Assembly: GCF_001610895.1 (NCBI RefSeq)
Contig: NZ_CP011273.1
Coordinates: forward strand, 2,976,001-3,040,000
Length of the DNA stretch: 64,000 nucleotides
Source: Planctomyces sp. SH-PL62
Lineage (GTDB): Bacteria; Planctomycetota; Planctomycetia; Isosphaerales; Isosphaeraceae
Reading direction: 5' to 3'
Position 1 is the first letter of the stretch. Each line of letters starts with the position of its first letter. A model generated the notes under the pieces. It did not search any database. It was not told the DNA's origin and worked only from the letters and a program-made list of their open reading frames with translations. Both the position numbers and the translations under genes were made by a program. Positions 62,549-64,000 of the stretch are shown here, one piece after another.

Positions 62549-63706
62549 ATGTCTCATTCCCGACGCCAGGGCCGGCGCGTCCCGACCCCGGCATCCCGCC
62601 GCGCGATCCGCGGGTTCACGCTGATCGAGCTGCTGGTGGTGATCGCGATCATCGCGGTCCTGATCGCCCTGCTCCTGCCCGCCGTCCAGGCCGCCCGCGA
62701 GGCCGCCAGGCGGATCTCCTGCACGAACAACCTCAAGCAGATCGGCCTGGGGCTGCTCAATTACGAGAGCTCCAACGGCTCGTTCCCGCCCGGGGCGCTG
62801 GCCTACTTCCAGAACGGGGACGTCTCCTCGTCGACGTTCTACAACAACCACGGGCCCAGCGTGCACGCCCGGATCCTCAACCACGTCGAGCAATCGGCGC
62901 TGCACAACGCGCTGAATTTCTCGGTGAGCATCTTCAACGCCCCCGACGAGGACGCGATGAACCTGACGGTCACCCGGACCGTCGTGGCGACTTACGTCTG
63001 CCCCTCCAGCACGCCGCCGAGCTGGAATTTCCAGGGGACCAACGGTCCGCTCCTGAGCGTCAAGGCGCCGGGCAACAGCTACTTCGCCTCGACGGGCTCG
63101 TCGCTGGAGTTCGCCGGGCAGCAGACGGGGGGGCCGCCGAACGGCCCGTTCCAGTATGTGGGGACGAAGGGCAAGGTCACGACGATCGGGGGCGTCACCG
63201 ACGGCCTGAGCAACACCCTGGCCTTCGGCGAGTGGCGCATCGGGACCGGGAACGCGAACCAGCCGGCGATCCAGGACGTCGTCTTCGTCGGCTCCTTCCC
63301 CGCCGGGACCAGGCGGAACGACGGCTCCCTCAACATGGCGCACCCCGCGCTGGTGGCGGGCTTCCAGACCTGGCTCAACGAATGCACGAGCCTCTGGGAG
63401 GGCGGCGGCGGACGCAAGGGCAAGACCTCGACGCTGGGGGAGGCCTGGCCGCTGGGCCTCACCGGCTACACCCTGGGCAACGTCCTGATCGCCCCCAACT
63501 CCAGGCACCCCAACTGCAACGTCAACGGCAACGGGACCATCATGAGCCCCGGCGTCTTCGGCCTCAGCTCGTTCCACCCGGGCGGCGCCAACATCCTGCT
63601 GCTCGACGGCTCCGTCCGCTTCCTGAAAGACTCCGTCTCCAACCCGACGGTCTGGGCCCTCGGCTCCATCGCCCAGGGAGAGATCGTCACCTCCGACAGC
63701 TACTGA
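62549..63706 (+). CDS. DUF1559 pseudopilin-like protein (6 of 6)
   Basis: A 385-residue pseudopilin-like protein, the only one on the plus strand. The leader is longer than in the others ([20 protein letters not shown] before [14 protein letters not shown]). [20 protein letters not shown] and C-terminal [20 protein letters not shown] ending SDSY are typical. GGAGG precedes the ATG. The next gene is the cytochrome-domain gene at the right edge rather than a small lipoprotein gene. Confidence 0.92.
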   Translation: MSHSRRQGRRVPTPASRRAIRGFTLIELLVVIAIIAVLIALLLPAVQAAREAARRISCTNNLKQIGLGLLNYESSNGSFPPGALAYFQNGDVSSSTFYNNHGPSVHARILNHVEQSALHNALNFSVSIFNAPDEDAMNLTVTRTVVATYVCPSSTPPSWNFQGTNGPLLSVKAPGNSYFASTGSSLEFAGQQTGGPPNGPFQYVGTKGKVTTIGGVTDGLSNTLAFGEWRIGTGNANQPAIQDVVFVGSFPAGTRRNDGSLNMAHPALVAGFQTWLNECTSLWEGGGGRKGKTSTLGEAWPLGLTGYTLGNVLIAPNSRHPNCNVNGNGTIMSPGVFGLSSFHPGGANILLLDGSVRFLKDSVSNPTVWALGSIAQGEIVTSDSY

Positions 63707-63722
63707 TCCAGAGGCCGACAGG

Positions 63723-63744
63723 CTCCCCCCGCCGAGGGGGGGAG
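63723..63744. repeat. C-rich/G-rich palindromic hairpin, variant
   Basis: CTCCCCCC and GGGGGGGAG pair around a 5-base loop (GCCGA), between the DUF1559 and cytochrome-domain genes. It is a variant of the palindromes at 1769-1794, 6578-6600 and 8099-8120. Confidence 0.5.
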
Positions 63745-63798
63745 TCGCGAATCAAGGGCGCCCCGAGGCGGGCGCACAGATCAGAAGGATAAGCTCTC

Positions 63799-64000
63799 AT
63801 GTCGACGCGTTTGCTCCTAATCTCCGCCGCCGTCCTGGCGCCGTTGGGCGCGGGGGCGGCCTTGGGCGGCGACCCCCCGCCGGCTTCCTCGCCGGACGCG
63901 GCGAAGGTCGAGTTCTTCGAGAAGAAGATCCGGCCCCTGCTGGTCGCCGAGTGCTACAACTGCCACTCCGCGAACACCAAGGCGGCGAGCGGCCTCCGGG
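63799..64000 (+). CDS. Exported planctomycete cytochrome C-domain protein (PSD1-like), 5' end only
   Basis: The first 67 residues: a signal (LLLISAAVLAPLGAGAALG), then KVEFFEKKIRPLLVAECYNC, the c-type heme CxxCH motif (CYNCH), and SANTKAASGLR. This is the N-terminal planctomycete cytochrome domain that usually precedes DUF1549 and DUF1553 in large proteins of about 900-1000 residues. The rest lies beyond the window. AAGGA lies about ten bases before the ATG. Confidence 0.88.
   Translation, partial: MSTRLLLISAAVLAPLGAGAALGGDPPPASSPDAAKVEFFEKKIRPLLVAECYNCHSANTKAASGLR

Overview
The window looks like chromosomal DNA of a high-GC planctomycete, most likely of the Isosphaeraceae (Paludisphaera/Singulisphaera-like). 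I infer this from six DUF1559 pseudopilin-like genes with small lipoprotein companions, two PEP-CTERM proteins, the start of a planctomycete-type cytochrome (PSD1-like) gene at the right edge, strong GC bias at third codon positions, and frequent short overlapping operons. No database search was possible; family names come from motifs read in the translations.

Layout. 1-3391 (minus): a prolyl oligopeptidase cut by the left edge, an unrecognised protein and a small membrane protein. 3475-4347 (plus): an enoyl-CoA hydratase-like protein. 4374-13520 (minus): a tight eight-gene MoxR/DUF58/VWA operon. Inside it sit a tandem colicin-immunity-like (Im9-like) gene and a HEAT-repeat gene, an unusual cargo. 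13581-16800: NHL lipoprotein, Rieske, cupin and metallophosphatase genes. 16810-18605: transposase remnant, three small genes including a YegP/DUF1508 protein, and tRNA-Thr(CGT). 18676-25621 (minus): glycosyltransferase, unknown protein, transglutaminase/TPR lipoprotein, kdsA, lipid kinase and a coiled-coil membrane protein. 25819-28417: two DUF1559 genes around a small lipoprotein gene.

29261-38816 is a copper/silver efflux locus. A TolC-like outer membrane protein is divergent from a Cys-rich secreted protein, a CusB adaptor, a CusA pump with a large insertion, and a BNR-propeller protein with a CxCC motif. 39111-44238 holds a SpoIIE-type phosphatase, two overlapping PEP-CTERM genes and a basic-secretory-protein-like putative metallopeptidase. 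44311-45658 is a DUF1559/lipoprotein pair, followed by a NERD-domain protein.

47273-51171 (plus) is a sugar cluster: PfkB kinase, sugar-porter MFS transporter and a Tat-exported GH51 arabinofuranosidase. After it come LapA-like and unknown proteins, another DUF1559/lipoprotein pair, a membrane sulfatase-like hydrolase, a divergent NAD(P)-binding/DUF1990 pair, an exported intradiol dioxygenase and two tandem membrane-anchored nucleoside deaminases. The right end has a DUF1559/lipoprotein pair, a YezD-like protein behind a good promoter match, a sixth DUF1559 gene and the start of the cytochrome gene.

The longer gene-free stretches mostly hold hairpins, AT-rich leaders or nothing recognisable. 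A C-rich/G-rich hairpin recurs at four sites and a larger inverted repeat lies at 29123-29225.
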